A stretch of DNA of 64,000 nucleotides from Tsuneonella sediminis (GTDB taxonomy: Bacteria > Pseudomonadota > Alphaproteobacteria > Sphingomonadales > Sphingomonadaceae), in assembly GCF_051912845.1 (NCBI RefSeq), contig NZ_JBNCBU010000001.1, positions 248,001 to 312,000 of the forward strand. Reading direction: 5' to 3'. The number at the start of each line of letters is the position of its first letter. Position 1 is the stretch's first letter. The position numbers were made by a program, and so were the translations under genes. The notes under the pieces were generated by a model. That model was not told where the DNA came from. It worked only from the letters and a program-made list of their open reading frames with translations, and ran no database searches. Below, piece by piece: positions 62,968 through 64,000 of this stretch.

Positions 62968-64000
62968 CTATGCCCGGGCGCTGCGATAGGCCGCAAGGAA
63001 GTCGGCGGCGAACCGGCCCAGTCCGCCTTGCACTATCGCCTCTCGCATTGCCGCCATCAGTTGCTGGTAGAACGACAGATTGTGCTCGGTGAGCAGCATC
63101 GCGCCCAGCATCTCGCCCGCCTTCGTGAGATGGTGCAGGTACGCGCGCGTATAGGTCGCGCACACGTCACAGGCGCACCGCGCATCGAGCGGCGCGGGAT
63201 CCTCGGCATGCCGCGCGTTGCGCAGGTTGACCGGGCCGGACCAGGTGAACGCTTGCCCGTTGCGGCCCGACCGGGTCGGCAGCACGCAATCGAACATGTC
63301 GACCCCGCGAAGTACGGCGCCAACCAGGTCGTCGGGCTTGCCCACGCCCATCAGGTAGCGCGGCGCGTCCTCCGGAAGCTGGCCTGGCGCGAAATCGAGG
63401 GTGGCGAACATCGCCTCCTGCCCTTCCCCCACTGCGAGGCCGCCGATGGCGTAGCCGTCGAAGCCGATCTCGCGGAGCGCATGGGCCGATCGCGCGCGCA
63501 AGCCTTCGTCGAGCGCGCCCTGCTGGATACCGAACAGTGCCGATTGCTCAGCGTGCGCGGCGCCCGCGTCGAAGGCGTCGCGGCTGCGCCGTGCCCAGCG
63601 CATCGACAGTTCCATGCTCGCCTCGATTTCGAGCAATGGGCGGTCAGCGCGCGGACACTCGTCGAACGCCATCACAATATCGCTGCCAAGGAGGCGTTGG
63701 ATCTCCATTGATCGTTCGGGCGTAAGCAGGTGCTTCGTACCGTCGATGTGGCTGGCGAAGGAGACGCCTTCCTCGTTCAGCTTGCGCAAGCTCGCGAGGC
63801 TCATCACCTGATAGCCCCCGCTGTCGGTCAGGATCGGCCGCTCCCAGTTCATGAAACGGTGCAGACCGCCCAGCCGCGCGACCCGTTCGGCCCCGGGACG
63901 CAGCATGAGGTGGTAGGTGTTGCCAAGCAGGATGTCGGCACCTGTCGCACGGACGGTTTCGGGCTTCATCGCCTTCACCGTGGCAGCTGTGCCCACCGGC
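62968..64000 (-). CDS. tgt: Queuine tRNA-ribosyltransferase (3' part)
   Basis: Exchanges guanine-34 for a queuosine precursor in tRNAs for Asn, Asp, His and Tyr. The visible part has PVGTAATVKAMKPETV at the window edge, the active-site ILTDSGGYQVMSLASLRKL, the nucleophile region DCVLPTRSGRNGQAFTW, and the zinc site ARCACDVCATYTRAYLHHL. The frame runs off the right edge and the first 25-30 residues are outside, so the start is not seen. It is 72 bases downstream from the TPR gene start on the other side and has its own strand context; other queuosine genes are not visible. Confidence 0.97.
   Translation of the reverse strand, partial: PVGTAATVKAMKPETVRATGADILLGNTYHLMLRPGAERVARLGGLHRFMNWERPILTDSGGYQVMSLASLRKLNEEGVSFASHIDGTKHLLTPERSMEIQRLLGSDIVMAFDECPRADRPLLEIEASMELSMRWARRSRDAFDAGAAHAEQSALFGIQQGALDEGLRARSAHALREIGFDGYAIGGLAVGEGQEAMFATLDFAPGQLPEDAPRYLMGVGKPDDLVGAVLRGVDMFDCVLPTRSGRNGQAFTWSGPVNLRNARHAEDPAPLDARCACDVCATYTRAYLHHLTKAGEMLGAMLLTEHNLSFYQQLMAAMREAIVQGGLGRFAADFLAAYRSARA

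Overview
The window is a stretch of GC-rich, densely packed alphaproteobacterial chromosome. The gene set points to the Sphingomonadales, probably an Erythrobacteraceae or Sphingomonadaceae species. Clues are the PDH E1-beta with an N-terminal lipoyl domain, the fused ispDF, the dusB-ntrB-ntrC-ntrY-ntrX-hfq-hflX order, an Hfq with two Sm domains, and the DUF4170-type and cysteine-motif small proteins. This placement is inference from gene content. No insertion sequence, prophage, CRISPR array or plasmid-type gene was seen, and almost everything looks like core genome. About 65 protein genes and one tRNA gene (tRNA-Ser, UGA) were found.

Layout, 1-20 kb: end of pdhA and all of pdhB; a minus-strand TadE/TadE/TadG pilus-type trio; a short squalene-synthase-like protein; a membrane-anchored EF-hand protein; trmFO; a YhhN-type lysoplasmalogenase; gyrA with a TauD-type dioxygenase coupled behind it; an exported repeat protein; a NYN-LOTUS RNase-type protein; a compact sbtA-sbtB-carbonic anhydrase operon for bicarbonate; lipA with a COQ10-type gene; and ispDF with an exported protein and pncC.

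Layout, 19-45 kb: the nitrogen regulatory block dusB-ntrB-ntrC / ntrY-ntrX followed by hfq and hflX on plus, with mazG converging. Next comes a nine-gene minus-strand run (mltB, rlpA-like, D,D-carboxypeptidase, tmk, holB, metG, tatD, MBL hydrolase, tiny membrane protein) whose genes mostly overlap by 1-17 bases. tRNA-Ser, ribH and an aldo/keto reductase follow. After an M13 peptidase and enolase comes a plus-strand set of four small membrane proteins of the DUF883/holin type.

Layout, 45-64 kb: greA, carB and carA on minus; then yqeY-dnaG-rpoD (a macromolecular-synthesis type operon), rpiB-glyA-small membrane protein-nrdR, trmJ, chorismate mutase and rpsD. The window closes with a coupled TPR/HupE-UreJ pair and the 3' part of tgt. 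Two small exported proteins (57.5 and 59.1 kb) share a two-cysteine motif and are probably paralogues.

The points most worth a second look are the tandem Hfq, the sbtAB-CA operon in an apparent heterotroph, NtrX without a GAFTGA loop, the RlpA-like lipoprotein missing its catalytic segment, the two-cysteine small-protein family, the palindrome between ntrC and ntrY, and the TPR-HupE pair. None is clearly a wholly new system.
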